Assembly: GCF_001420915.1 (NCBI RefSeq)
Contig: NZ_CP013021.1
Coordinates: forward strand, 3,568,501-3,632,500
Source: Agarivorans gilvus
GTDB lineage: Bacteria > Pseudomonadota > Gammaproteobacteria > Enterobacterales > Celerinatantimonadaceae
Length of the DNA: 64,000 bases
Direction: 5' to 3'
Part shown: positions 16,941-25,576 of the stretch, piece by piece
Layout of the letters: the number at the start of each line of letters is the position of its first letter
How positions within the stretch are numbered: the first letter of the stretch is position 1
Position numbers and translations under genes: made by a program
The notes under the pieces: generated by a model
What the model was told of the DNA's origin: nothing
Seen by the model: only the letters and a program-made list of their open reading frames with translations
The model's database searches: none

Positions 16941-17366
16941 ATGAAACAAATCTTGCTCATTGTCATTACTAGCGTATTCCTTATTTCGGGATGCACCCAG
17001 TCATCTATAGAAGATAAGACTCTCGTTTTACCTTACAAGGCTTTTGGACCACCTTCTATGAGTGGCCACTTATTGGGTGTGGAGTGGTTTCAGTGGCAAT
17101 CGCATGGTGACTCGAGACCTCGCGAATACCCTGTTAAGGTGGTTGTTTACAAGGATGCATCTTTAGAAGAGTTAGAAGCCGCTTATCCAATTGATGAGGC
17201 TTTAGAAAAAGATTTTAGGTATGTGGAATATACAGCTGCAATAAATTACTTCGATAAGAATGTTCACGAAGTCGAGGAAATGGCTAAAGAAGGTTTTCCA
17301 ATGGGAGATCTTTCTAACGAATTAGAAGAAGCCAAATCTTTAATTGTGGAAGCTCTAGGTAAATAG
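16941..17366 (+). CDS. Lipoprotein, candidate immunity protein
   Basis: 141 residues. ATG 16941 follows an AAGGA site and gives a lipoprotein signal peptide (ILLIVITSVFLISGC, then TQSS). The mature part is acidic (many Glu in the C-terminal third) with no recognised domain. The gene sits eight bases behind the Cys/His protein, so the two form a unit. Lipoproteins often serve as periplasmic immunity proteins for amidase or lysozyme effectors, and this is inferred. An upstream in-frame ATG at 16920 overlaps the previous gene and is unlikely. Confidence 0.55.
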   Translation: MKQILLIVITSVFLISGCTQSSIEDKTLVLPYKAFGPPSMSGHLLGVEWFQWQSHGDSRPREYPVKVVVYKDASLEELEAAYPIDEALEKDFRYVEYTAAINYFDKNVHEVEEMAKEGFPMGDLSNELEEAKSLIVEALGK

Positions 17367-17440
17367 ATTTTGAATCATTTTCTAAAGTGAGTCGTATTGG
17401 GGAGTGGTTAAACATTAGTTATTAACAACAAGGTGTCTTC

Positions 17441-17733
17441 GTGGAAAATAGGGTTTATGATTTCTCCAAGTTTATCAGTACATTAAATTAAATGTATCTA
17501 TTCTTACATTGCTATTTGCGGCTGGAGATAAACTAGCTTCATTCTCCGAGCCTAGTTGGTTGCTCTCTACTGTTACGCTTATGCTGACTTGCTGCTTAGC
17601 TTTGTCATTATATGGGGCTTATTTATTGGTGTTTCGAAGTGAGCGTCTTGGTCGGAAAGCTATCGAGCTATCATCTCTAGCTACATTTTCAGTTATTACC
17701 TCGACCGCATTGAAAGTTAGCCAGTTTTCCTGA
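17441..17733 (+). pseudogene. Small two-helix membrane protein, apparently frameshifted
   Basis: A GTG at 17441 behind AAGG starts a short frame (ENRVYDFSKFISTLN) that ends at TAA. An overlapping frame continues from about 17490 with two hydrophobic helices (ILTLLFAAG, then LLSTVTLMLTCCLALSLYGAYLLVF) and ends at 17733. Joining them by one frame change near the ATTAAATTAAATG stretch gives a plausible protein of about 95 residues. Function unknown; it may instead be two unrelated scraps. Confidence 0.35.
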
Positions 17734-17821
17734 TTTTGGGCAGTGCTGAGTTGTACAACTAAACTTGCGCACTAGTTTAGTTGGTGTCCTAGTTGTTGGT
17801 TTTTACAATGGAGTTTTGTAA

Positions 17822-18412
17822 GTGTCAGTTCAGCTTGTGTCAATAATAATCTCGATTGCTATCTCAGGCATAACCATCCCACTTGAAACCAAGAACATGA
17901 AAGGGTGGATTTTTGGAAGTGAGCGCCAAAAGCAATGGACGCAGCAAATATACCGCCACCGTAGTAAGTTTCAAAACCCACTGCACCAAAACTACAAGCA
18001 CCTAAAAGCTCTCGAATCTTCTCTTGATTTAAAACCTACTGATTTATTCTCTGTAGTGTGTTTTGTTGGCGACGCTTCCTTTAAAACCGCTATGCCCGAA
18101 AATGTAACGCATATACGTGGTTGCTTGCGCTTCATTCGTTCGAAGCAGGAGAGAGTGTTCACTGAATCAGAAGTTGAAGCGCTTGTTGTTAAGCTTGAGG
18201 AATTGAAACTTAAAAGAGGCCTTAGAACGTCACTTAAGCACAAGGCGAATGTTAGTGAGTTGGTGGCTGAAAAAAGCCGTCAGAGGCAATCTGGCGAGGC
18301 CTGTCCCAAATGTGGGGCAGAGTTAGTAGAGCGATTGGCAAAGCGTGCTAAGAATGCTGGGAATGCGTTTATTGGCTGTTCAGCCTATCCCCGTTGTAAA
18401 TTCACTCAATAA
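17822..18412 (+). CDS. NERD-domain protein with C-terminal zinc ribbon, N-terminally shortened
   Basis: 196 residues. The recognisable part starts at ETKNMKGWIFG, the conserved middle of NERD (nuclease-related) domains. It runs through KFQNPLHQNYKHLKAL and FVGDASFKTAMPENVT to a topoisomerase-type four-cysteine zinc ribbon (CPKCGAEL, CSAYPRCKF). Relatives carry about 60 more residues before the Glu-x-Lys, including the conserved Asp. Here these are replaced by a hydrophobic leader joined directly to the domain. The putative nuclease site is therefore incomplete, and the gene looks like a deletion product. Confidence 0.7.
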   Translation: MSVQLVSIIISIAISGITIPLETKNMKGWIFGSERQKQWTQQIYRHRSKFQNPLHQNYKHLKALESSLDLKPTDLFSVVCFVGDASFKTAMPENVTHIRGCLRFIRSKQERVFTESEVEALVVKLEELKLKRGLRTSLKHKANVSELVAEKSRQRQSGEACPKCGAELVERLAKRAKNAGNAFIGCSAYPRCKFTQ

Positions 18413-18487
18413 TCTTAAGAGTTAAGCGAGATAACAGTTTTTGTCTGAAATCTGCTACATATTTGCTACACAGGATTAAGAAATGAT

Positions 18488-18521
18488 AAAGGCGTAGTGG
18501 TTACTAACCTACTACGCCTTT
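18488..18521 (-). terminator. Hairpin downstream of tRNA-Ile
   Basis: AAAGGCGTAGT and its complement close a short loop with one bulge. It lies just beyond the 3' end of the leftward tRNA, a likely transcript end. The U-tract is weak. Confidence 0.5.
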
Positions 18522-18526
18522 AAATA

Positions 18527-18603
18527 TGGTGGCCCTTCACAGACTTGAACTGTGGACCTAACGATTATGAGTCGTGTGCTCTAACCAACTGAGCTAAAGG
18601 GCC
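18527..18603 (-). tRNA. ileX: tRNA-Ile (CAU anticodon, lysidine type)
   Basis: 77 bases including an encoded CCA. The acceptor stem GGCCCTT pairs with AAGGGCC, the D-arm AGCTCAGTTGGTTAGAGC is canonical, and the T-loop is GTTCAAGTC. The anticodon loop is CTCATAA, giving CAU. The stems resemble E. coli tRNA-Ile2 rather than initiator or elongator Met tRNA, so the C is presumably modified to lysidine by TilS to read AUA. Its 3' end faces the accessory island, making it the candidate integration site. Confidence 0.9.
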
Positions 18604-18716
18604 TAAATTTGTTGTTGCGAGCTTAGCTCAATCAACGAGGCTGGATTATAAAAAAACATCTCAGCCTTGTCTATGCGTTTGAAACTAAGCGCTTATTTAT
18701 TCGCCGTTTAGCTGTT

Positions 18717-20543
18717 CTACTCGTCTAAGAAGCTACGTAGCTGCTCTGAACGAGAAGGGTGACGCAGTTTGCGTAGGGCTTTGGCTTCGATTTGACGAAT
18801 ACGCTCACGGGTTACGTCAAACTGTTTGCCCACTTCCTCAAGGGTGTGGTCGGTATTCATACCAATACCAAAACGCATCCGTAGTACTTTGGCTTCACGC
18901 GGGGTGAGGCCTGCTAGTACTTCTTGAGTAGCAAACTTGAGGTTTTCCCCTGTAGCGGCGTCAACCGGCATAGATAGGGTTGTATCCTCAATAAAGTCAC
19001 CTAGATGCGAATCTTCATCGTCACCAATGGGGGTTTCCATGGAGATAGGCTCTTTGGCAATTTTTAGCACCTTACGGATCTTGTCTTCAGGCATTAACAT
19101 GCGCTCTGCCAATTCTTCTGGAGTGGGTTCGCGGCCCATTTCTTGAAGCATTTGACGGCTAATGCGGTTTAGCTTGTTAATGGTTTCGATCATGTGCACC
19201 GGAATACGAATAGTACGTGCCTGGTCTGCAATTGAGCGGGTAATCGCCTGACGGATCCACCAAGTGGCGTAGGTCGAGAATTTGTAACCACGACGGTATT
19301 CAAACTTATCTACCGCCTTCATCAAGCCGATGTTACCTTCCTGAATCAAATCGAGGAATTGTAAGCCACGGTTGGTGTATTTCTTGGCAATCGAAATCAC
19401 CAAACGCAAGTTGGCTTCAACCATTTCTTTCTTGGCGCGGCGAGCTTTCGCTTCACCAATGCTCATGCGACGGTTGATGTCTTTAATGTTGTTAATACTA
19501 AGGCCGGTTTCTTCTTCAACGGTTTTCAGTTTGAAGATACAACGGCGCACTTCTTCGTCTACTTCCATTAGCGCTGGCGCGTAGTCTTTAGCCGAAGTTT
19601 TGTGCTCGTTAAACCAGTCTTCACTGGTTTCGTCTTTAGAGAAGGCTTTAACAAAAGCTTGTTTAGGCATTTTGCCCTGTTCAACACACAGCTTCATGAT
19701 TAGGCGCTCTTGGGTACGCACCCGCTCCATCATGTTGCGCATGCTGGCAACTAACTTGTCGAATAACTTAGGCACTAGGCGGAAAGTGTGGAAAATTTCG
19801 CTTAGTTCAAAGATTTCTTTGGTTGCGCGAGCCGACATACGGCCATGCTCGGCAATCACCGCGTGGGTTTTGTCGTATTGAGCGCGAAGCGCATCGAAGC
19901 GCTCTTTAACCACTTCTGGATCTAGGCCTACGTCTTCTTCTTCTTCGTCTTCTTCGTCATCGTCTTCATCGTCGAGATCTTTTTCTTCAAGTTCTGAACC
20001 GATGTGAGTGGCGGTTGGCGCCGCTTCGGCTACTTCGTCTTCGTCGATGAAACTGTTTACGATGTCGCTAATTTTTAGTTCTTCTGCTTGGTACTGGTCG
20101 TACATATCAAGCAAGATAGAAATGGTTTCTGGGTACTCTGAAACACTGCGTTGAACTTCGTTGATCCCTTCTTCAATTCGTTTGGCGATGTCAATTTCGC
20201 CCTCACGGGTCAATAGTTCTACGGTGCCCATTTCGCGCATGTACATACGCACTGGGTCGGTGGTTCGGCCAAGTTCTGACTCTACTGTTGCAAGTGCTTG
20301 CGCCGCGGCTTCTGCTGCGTCTTCGTCAGTTGTATTCTCGGCCAACAATAAGTCATCGGTATCGGGTGCATTTTCATGTACCTGAATACCCATGTCGTTG
20401 ATCATTTGAATGATATCTTCAACTTGATCGGAATCTACGATATCAGCAGGTAAATGGTCATTTACCTCTGCATAAGTTAAGTAGCCTTGCTCTTTACCTT
20501 TTGCGAGAAGGAGTTTGAGTTGAGACTGTGGGGTTTGTTCCAT
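18717..20543 (-). CDS. rpoD: RNA polymerase primary sigma factor (sigma-70)
   Basis: 608 residues, collinear with E. coli RpoD. It has region 1.1, region 1.2 (GRTTDPVRMYMREMG), an acidic non-conserved insert (about residues 170-210), regions 2.1-2.4 (-10 recognition and melting, FSTYATWWIRQAITR), region 3 and region 4.2 (TRERIRQIEAKALRKLRHP, -35 recognition). ATG 20543 is chosen because MEQTPQSQ matches the family start; an ATG three codons earlier is possible. It is the last gene of the rpsU-yqeY-dnaG-rpoD operon, with a 147-base gap after dnaG that may hold its own promoters. Confidence 0.97.
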   Translation of the reverse strand: MEQTPQSQLKLLLAKGKEQGYLTYAEVNDHLPADIVDSDQVEDIIQMINDMGIQVHENAPDTDDLLLAENTTDEDAAEAAAQALATVESELGRTTDPVRMYMREMGTVELLTREGEIDIAKRIEEGINEVQRSVSEYPETISILLDMYDQYQAEELKISDIVNSFIDEDEVAEAAPTATHIGSELEEKDLDDEDDDEEDEEEEDVGLDPEVVKERFDALRAQYDKTHAVIAEHGRMSARATKEIFELSEIFHTFRLVPKLFDKLVASMRNMMERVRTQERLIMKLCVEQGKMPKQAFVKAFSKDETSEDWFNEHKTSAKDYAPALMEVDEEVRRCIFKLKTVEEETGLSINNIKDINRRMSIGEAKARRAKKEMVEANLRLVISIAKKYTNRGLQFLDLIQEGNIGLMKAVDKFEYRRGYKFSTYATWWIRQAITRSIADQARTIRIPVHMIETINKLNRISRQMLQEMGREPTPEELAERMLMPEDKIRKVLKIAKEPISMETPIGDDEDSHLGDFIEDTTLSMPVDAATGENLKFATQEVLAGLTPREAKVLRMRFGIGMNTDHTLEEVGKQFDVTRERIRQIEAKALRKLRHPSRSEQLRSFLDE

Positions 20544-20690
20544 AGATGTCATCCGAAGTAGATTAAGCTAGCAAAACCATAAACGTTCGCGCTGTTGGCG
20601 CAAACGATGAATTATATCAAGTATGGGTTAAAATTTCTATATCAAGGTCAATTTAGTAAAAAGTTTTTGTTTATTACTTAAACAAACCAT

Positions 20691-22455
20691 TTAAGGCTTT
20701 AATTCGGTAATTAATTGCAACATTTCACGTTTCTCCTCGATACTCAGTGTGCCGTTTAAGGACTTTACATTGAGCTGTTCGTAACGTTGTAACAGCAGTT
20801 GTTCGATGAAACTGGCAATAATATCTTGCAGTTCGTCGGGGTAGCCGGACTCGTCGATTTCCAAATTATAACTGGCCAGCGCACTTAAGTGTTTTTGCTC
20901 TGGTTGATCACGCCAACGCTCTAGTAATTGGGCGGTGGTGATATCCGGCTTGTTATGGATTTCGGCGATTAAGGCCAGCAGTAGCGGCATACCTTTGATG
21001 TTCACTTGCTTTAGCTCTTCTGAGGGGGCAAGTCCTTGGCAATGGCTGGGCGCTGTAAAATCATTGCGATAGCTTTACGCATCGGCGTTAGGCTCAGCTT
21101 TTTAACGCTACTTACTTGGTTACGTTGTTGGCGCTCTAGTTGCGCCAGTTCTTTTTCTAGTTGGCTGCGAATCATCCGGTTTTGGGTGGCTAATTCGGTC
21201 AACAAGGTTTCTTTATAAAAGGCGGCCTTCACTTGCGAAATGAGCTCGTAAGCGCGAGCGGCCATGTGGCTTTTACCGGCATCGGTACTAATGTCGATTT
21301 CCTGACTTAGGCGCTCAAATAAAAAGCGCGACAGGGGCATTGCCTGATGCATGCGCTGCTCAAAGCCGTCTCTACCTTCTTGGCGCACCAAGGTGTCTGG
21401 GTCTTCGCCGTCGGGTAAAAACATAAATTTTAGCTCTACTTCATCGCGCAAGTGCGGTAGGGCATTTTCTAGAGCGCGCCAAGCTGCGTCGCGTCCGGCG
21501 CGGTCACCATCATAACAACAGATAATTTTGTTGCTGGCGCGAAACAGCATTTGTAAATGCTCGGGCGTAGTAGAGGTGCCCAGCGAAGCCACCGCATAGT
21601 CCACCCCAAACTGGGCCAGCGAGACCACGTCCATATAGCCTTCTACCACTAAAATCTGTGGTACTTGCTTGTGGGCTTGGCGTACTTCATAAAGCCCGTA
21701 TAACTCTCGACCCTTATGAAAGACGCTGGTTTCTGGCGAGTTTAAGTATTTAGGCGTGCCATCGCCGAGTACTCGACCACCAAAGCCAATGTAGCGACCG
21801 CGTTTATCGCGAATGGGGAACATCACTCGATCACGGAAACGGTCATAGCGGCGACCACTTTCGTTTTCAATCGATAAACCTGCATCCAGTAATTGCTGGC
21901 TGGTCTGCGCCGAATAGCCCAGAGCTTTACCTAACGAGTCCCATTCATCGGGGCATAACCAATTGAGAAGCGTTGTACCACCTCGCCACTAAGTCCACGA
22001 CCTTTTAAATAGTCGATCACTTGCTGTTTCTTGGGATGGCTGCGCAATTGCTGCTGAAAGAAACGGCTGGCTTGAGCGATCAGCTCGTATAAATCTTTGG
22101 CGGCTTGGCGTTGTTGCTGGCTTTTGGCTTGATCAAACTTGCTGTTGTTGCTGTTTTCCCGTTCCACTTCCAGCCCCATTTGGCTGGCTAGATCTTCTAC
22201 GGCATCAACAAACTCGAGTTTGTCGTATTCCATTAAAAAGCTAATGGCGTTGCCGTGGGCTCCACAACCAAAGCAGTGATAAAACTGTTTGTCTTGGCTT
22301 ACAGTAAATGAGGGAGATTTTTCGTTATGAAAAGGGCAGCAGGCTGAGTAGTTTTTTCCGGCTTTTTTAAGGCGCACGCGCTGATCGATGAGGCTAACAA
22401 TATCTGTTCTCGCCAATAGATCATCGATAAATTGTTGCGCTATTCTTCCGGCCAT
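20691..22455 (-). CDS. dnaG: DNA primase DnaG (reading frame broken twice as sequenced)
   Basis: Synthesises RNA primers at the replication fork. It has an N-terminal CHC2 zinc finger (Cys/His in CCPFHNEKS and FGCGAHGN), a TOPRIM core (VVEGYMDVV, YDGDRAGRDA) and a C-terminal DnaB-binding domain. Three frames cover it: 22455-21931, 21826-21011 and 21005-20691. Adding one C to the C-run near 21949 (APDEWDSLGKALG) and one near 21027 (LPPSEELKQVNIKG) restores a continuous 588-residue protein. DnaG is essential, so two independent real frameshifts are unlikely; homopolymer sequencing errors fit better. Confidence 0.93.
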
Positions 22456-22485
22456 TCACTACCAACTTCAGCGTTTTTAAAAAAC

Positions 22486-22522
22486 AAACAAGCCGTGAAC
22501 TCAATGAGAACACGGCTTGTTC
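22486..22522 (-). terminator. Terminator between yqeY and dnaG
   Basis: ACAAGCCGTG (22488-22497) pairs with CACGGCTTGT (22511-22520), followed on the minus strand by a T-rich run. Within the same operon, it would lower dnaG and rpoD readthrough, like the known terminator before dnaG in the E. coli operon. Confidence 0.75.
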
Positions 22523-22542
22523 GAGTATTCTAAGGGATGGAC

Positions 22543-22986
22543 TTAGGCTAGTTTACTGCGAACAGCAGCGCTAATTGCGCCCATGTCTGCACGGCCTTGT
22601 ACCTGAGGTTTCAGGATGCCCATCACTTTACCCATATCTTGCATTCCTGCAGCACCAGATTGAGCAATTGCCGCTTCAATTAATGAAGCTACTTCTTGTT
22701 CACTGAGTGCTTTAGGAAGGAACGCTTCCAAGATTTCAATCTCGGCGAGTTCTTTGTCTGCTAAGTCTTGACGTTCAGCGGCAAGAAACTGCTCCGCAGC
22801 GTCTTTACGTTGTTTCACTTGCTTAACGATGATGCTTAGAATGCGCTCATCGTCTAGCGTAATGCGTTCATCAACTTCGACTTGCTTAACTGCCGCCAGC
22901 AACATGCGCAGAGTGCCAAGACGAAACTTGTCTTTGGCGCGCATTGCTGCTTTTTGTTCTTCTTGTAGCGTTGCTTTTAATGACAT
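22543..22986 (-). CDS. yqeY: GatB/YqeY-domain protein
   Basis: 147 residues matching the YqeY family, which shares its helical domain with the tRNA-binding tail of GatB. Typical segments are the start MSLKATLQEEQKAAMRAKD, ILSIIVKQVKQRKDAAEQF, EIEILEAFLPKALS, and MGKVMGILKPQVQGRADM near the end. The family is believed to help amidate mischarged tRNA or associate with tRNA, but its role is not settled. It lies 15 bases after rpsU, in the position seen in Vibrio and Shewanella operons. Confidence 0.93.
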   Translation of the reverse strand: MSLKATLQEEQKAAMRAKDKFRLGTLRMLLAAVKQVEVDERITLDDERILSIIVKQVKQRKDAAEQFLAAERQDLADKELAEIEILEAFLPKALSEQEVASLIEAAIAQSGAAGMQDMGKVMGILKPQVQGRADMGAISAAVRSKLA

Positions 22987-23001
22987 AGGGTCTATCAGCG
23001 C

Positions 23002-23217
23002 TTAGTACAAGCGAACGCGACGTGCGTTTTCACGAGCCAATTTCTTAGCGTGACGTTTAACAGCAGACGCTTTAGCGCGTTTACGAGCTGTAGTTGGTTT
23101 TTCGTAAAACTCGCGACGGCGAACTTCAGAAAGAATACCTGCTTTCTCGCAAGAGCGCTTGAAACGACGTAGAGCTACGTCAAATGGTTCGTTTTCACGT
23201 ACTTTAACGATTGGCAT
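23002..23217 (-). CDS. rpsU: 30S ribosomal protein S21
   Basis: 71 residues, full length. The sequence (PIVKVRENEPFDVALRRFKRSCEKAG, with a basic C-terminal HAKKLARENARRVRLY) is almost that of E. coli S21. It binds the 30S platform near the anti-Shine-Dalgarno helix and helps initiation. First gene of the macromolecular synthesis operon, with a strong promoter 70 bases upstream. Confidence 0.98.
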   Translation of the reverse strand: MPIVKVRENEPFDVALRRFKRSCEKAGILSEVRRREFYEKPTTARKRAKASAVKRHAKKLARENARRVRLY

Positions 23218-23286
23218 ATGCCTATCACCTTCCGGTTTATTGAGGGCCGAACAAAAATCAGCCTGAGTGTTTAAAAATGGTGCGGA

Positions 23287-23315
23287 ATTTTAAGCCGAAC
23301 TGGGGGCAATGTAAA
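23287..23315 (-). promoter_or_regulatory. Sigma-70 promoter of the rpsU operon
   Basis: On the minus strand, TTTACA (23310-23315) and TAAAAT (23287-23292) are separated by 17 bases. It reads toward rpsU and lies in the divergent gap with tsaD. Confidence 0.7.
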
Positions 23316-23428
23316 GCCTATTTGTAATCCTCTGGTGAAATAAGCCACGAACAAGTAATATAGCTGCGATTTTTATAGGCTTGCAGCGGCGAATTTTCGC
23401 CATCCCCAGAGTAGGAAAAGTAAAAACT

Positions 23429-24451
23429 ATGCGTGTACTCGGTATTGAAACTTCGTGTGATGAAACCGGTGTGGCCATTTACGATGACCAGCAGGGCTTA
23501 TTGGCCGATGTTTTATACAGTCAAATTAAACTACATGCTGATTATGGTGGGGTAGTGCCAGAGCTGGCTTCACGTGACCATATTCGTAAAACCATTCCAT
23601 TAATTAAAGAAGCAATGGAAAAGGCTAATTGTAGCCCCGAGCAAATTGATGCGGTGACCTATACCGCAGGTCCTGGCTTAGTGGGTGCCTTATTGGTGGG
23701 CTCGCTTACGGCCCGCAGTATTGCTATGGCTTGGGGCAAGCCAGCGGTGCCAGTGCATCATATGGAAGGCCATTTATTGGCACCAATGCTGGAAGATAAT
23801 CCACCAGAGTTTCCGTTTTTAGCCTTGTTAGTGTCTGGTGGTCATACTTTATTGGTGGAAGTGGATGGCATTGGTGAATACCAAATTTTAGGTGAGTCGA
23901 TTGATGATGCCGCCGGTGAAGCCTTTGATAAAACAGCTAAGTTATTGGGCCTCGATTATCCCGGTGGCCCTGCCTTGAGTCGCTTAGCCGAGAAAGGTCA
24001 AGCAGGGCGTTTTACTTTCCCGCGGCCAATGACCGATCGTCCCGGTTTAGATATGAGTTTTTCTGGGCTGAAAACTTTTGCCAAAAATACCATTGATAGC
24101 GAAGGAAAAGATGAGCAAACCAAAGCTGATATCGCGCTGGCTTTTCAGCAAGCCTTAGTGGATACCTTGATTATCAAATGCCGTCGCGCCCTTAAGCAAA
24201 CGGGTTTAAAACGTTTGGTGATTGCTGGTGGGGTAAGTGCTAACAAAGCCTTGCGTGAGCAACTCGGTGAGTTATTAGCCTCGCGTGGTGGTCAGGTTTA
24301 TTATCCGCGTCCGGCGTTTTGTACCGATAACGGCGCAATGATTGCCTATGCTGGTATGCAGCGTTTTAAAGCGGGGCAAACCGTGGGTTTGTCGGTGCAG
24401 GCTATGCCGCGCTGGCCACTGGATGAGTTACCGCCAGCTAAGCAAGCTTAA
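23429..24451 (+). CDS. tsaD: tRNA threonylcarbamoyladenosine biosynthesis protein TsaD
   Basis: 340 residues, usual length. Catalytic subunit of the TsaBDE complex that transfers threonylcarbamoyl to A37 of ANN-reading tRNAs, a cytoplasmic ASKHA-fold enzyme. Signature features are the start MRVLGIETSCDETGVA, the metal-binding HMEGH, LVSGGHTLLV, GEAFDKTAKLLGL and CTDNGAMIAYAG. ATG 23429 is chosen over the in-frame ATG at 23381, which adds unconserved residues. It is divergent from rpsU, the usual arrangement. A possible substrate, tRNA-Ile(CAU), lies in the same region. Confidence 0.97.
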   Translation: MRVLGIETSCDETGVAIYDDQQGLLADVLYSQIKLHADYGGVVPELASRDHIRKTIPLIKEAMEKANCSPEQIDAVTYTAGPGLVGALLVGSLTARSIAMAWGKPAVPVHHMEGHLLAPMLEDNPPEFPFLALLVSGGHTLLVEVDGIGEYQILGESIDDAAGEAFDKTAKLLGLDYPGGPALSRLAEKGQAGRFTFPRPMTDRPGLDMSFSGLKTFAKNTIDSEGKDEQTKADIALAFQQALVDTLIIKCRRALKQTGLKRLVIAGGVSANKALREQLGELLASRGGQVYYPRPAFCTDNGAMIAYAGMQRFKAGQTVGLSVQAMPRWPLDELPPAKQA

Positions 24452-24462
24452 CTCAAGTTGAT

Positions 24463-24490
24463 AAAAACGCTCCTAACTGGGGCGTTTTTT
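24463..24490. terminator. Bidirectional terminator between tsaD and plsY
   Basis: AAAACGCTCC pairs with GGGGCGTTTT around a TAACT loop, with A and T runs on both sides, between convergent genes. It touches the plsY stop. Confidence 0.8.
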
Positions 24491-25086
24491 TATGGCTTAT
24501 TTTTATTTACCACTTTGCTTTCGGTGTGGTTGCGTAGCCGAGAAATATTGCCTTGATGGCGAATAATGATCAGGCACGACAGCATGGCTACCGGCAGGGT
24601 GTATTCCGGTTTGATCAGCCAAGTATACAGTGGTGCTAAACTCACGCTGACGATGGCGGCTAGCGAGGAATAGCCTCTTAGTTTTAGGGTGATCAGCCAA
24701 GTGACGATTAATAGGGCAGCTAAATCTAAGCCAATGGGCAGTACTCCGCCAAGTGCGGTAGCAACGCCTTTGCCACCTTCAAAATGAAAGAAAATAGGAT
24801 ACATGTGGCCAAGGCAGGCCGCGATGCCCACAAAGCCCAGAACTATTGGCGCTAAGTTGGCGTAGTAGCCCAACCAAACTGGAATAGTGCCTTTGAGCAG
24901 GTCGCAAACTAATACTAATACCGCTGGGGTTTTACCGCCGATGCGATACACATTGGTGGCGCCTGGATTATTCGAACCATGGCTTCGTGGGTCGGGTAGG
25001 CGGTAAATTCGGCAGATGAGTACGGCGCTGGAGATGGAACCCAGTAAATAAGCTGCCGTAATAAAAAATAAACCGAGTAAACCCAT
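24490..25086 (-). CDS. plsY: Acyl-phosphate glycerol-3-phosphate acyltransferase PlsY
   Basis: 198-residue inner-membrane enzyme with about five helices that makes lysophosphatidic acid from acyl-phosphate. Conserved loops are visible: GSISSAVLICR, the DPRxxGSxNPGATNVYR motif and FEGGKGVAT for phosphate/acyl-phosphate binding. It is convergent with tsaD and divergent from folB, as in E. coli (ygiH). Confidence 0.96.
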   Translation of the reverse strand: MGLLGLFFITAAYLLGSISSAVLICRIYRLPDPRSHGSNNPGATNVYRIGGKTPAVLVLVCDLLKGTIPVWLGYYANLAPIVLGFVGIAACLGHMYPIFFHFEGGKGVATALGGVLPIGLDLAALLIVTWLITLKLRGYSSLAAIVSVSLAPLYTWLIKPEYTLPVAMLSCLIIIRHQGNISRLRNHTESKVVNKNKP

Positions 25087-25210
25087 TAGTTTAGAAGCAT
25101 TCCACCGATTGTTGAATTGCGGTATTATCGCGCTCTCTCAAAGGTCAAATCATACGCTGTTTTTTTAGCTAAGGCTAATTAGTGGATAGGCAGCACAGTA
25201 GCTGGGAATT

Positions 25211-25576
25211 ATGGATAAAGTATTTATTAAAGAGCTCACCGTATTGGCGACGATTGGCGCTTACGAGTGGGAAAAACAGATCAAGCAAAAACTAGTGATT
25301 GATTTAGAGATGGCTTGGGATAATCGCCCTGCAGGCCTGAGTGATGATTTGTCGCTGGCCTTGGATTATGCCTCGGTGAGTCAGGCGGTGAGCGACTTAG
25401 TTAGTCAGCAGCCGCATGAGTTGGTGGAAACCGTGGCAGAGAAAGTGGCGGCCTTAATTCTCACACAATTCACTGTGCCTTGGGTTAAGGTGACCATTAA
25501 TAAACCAGGCGCGGTTCCTTTTGCTGCCAACGTGGGCGTTCAAATAGAGCGTAGCCAAACGGAAGCCTCTTCATAA
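25211..25576 (+). CDS. folB: Dihydroneopterin aldolase
   Basis: 121 residues, the family's size. Converts 7,8-dihydroneopterin to 6-hydroxymethyl-dihydropterin and glycolaldehyde in folate synthesis. Conserved parts are MDKVFIKELTVLATIGAYEWE, LDYASVSQAV, the catalytic-region HELVETVAEKVA, and VTINKPGAVPFA with an active-site Lys. Its stop overlaps the start of folK, so the two consecutive folate steps are coupled. Confidence 0.96.
   Translation: MDKVFIKELTVLATIGAYEWEKQIKQKLVIDLEMAWDNRPAGLSDDLSLALDYASVSQAVSDLVSQQPHELVETVAEKVAALILTQFTVPWVKVTINKPGAVPFAANVGVQIERSQTEASS

Noticed and set aside
1..18500. Integron or CRISPR origin of the small gene modules
   Set aside because: No attC-like sites between genes and no regularly spaced repeats were seen; the tyrosine recombinase fragment is of phage type, not an integron integrase.
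18527..18603. Reading the CAU tRNA as tRNA-Met
   Set aside because: The stem sequences match the Ile2 type better than elongator or initiator Met tRNAs; a definitive call needs a tRNA covariance model with TilS identity elements.
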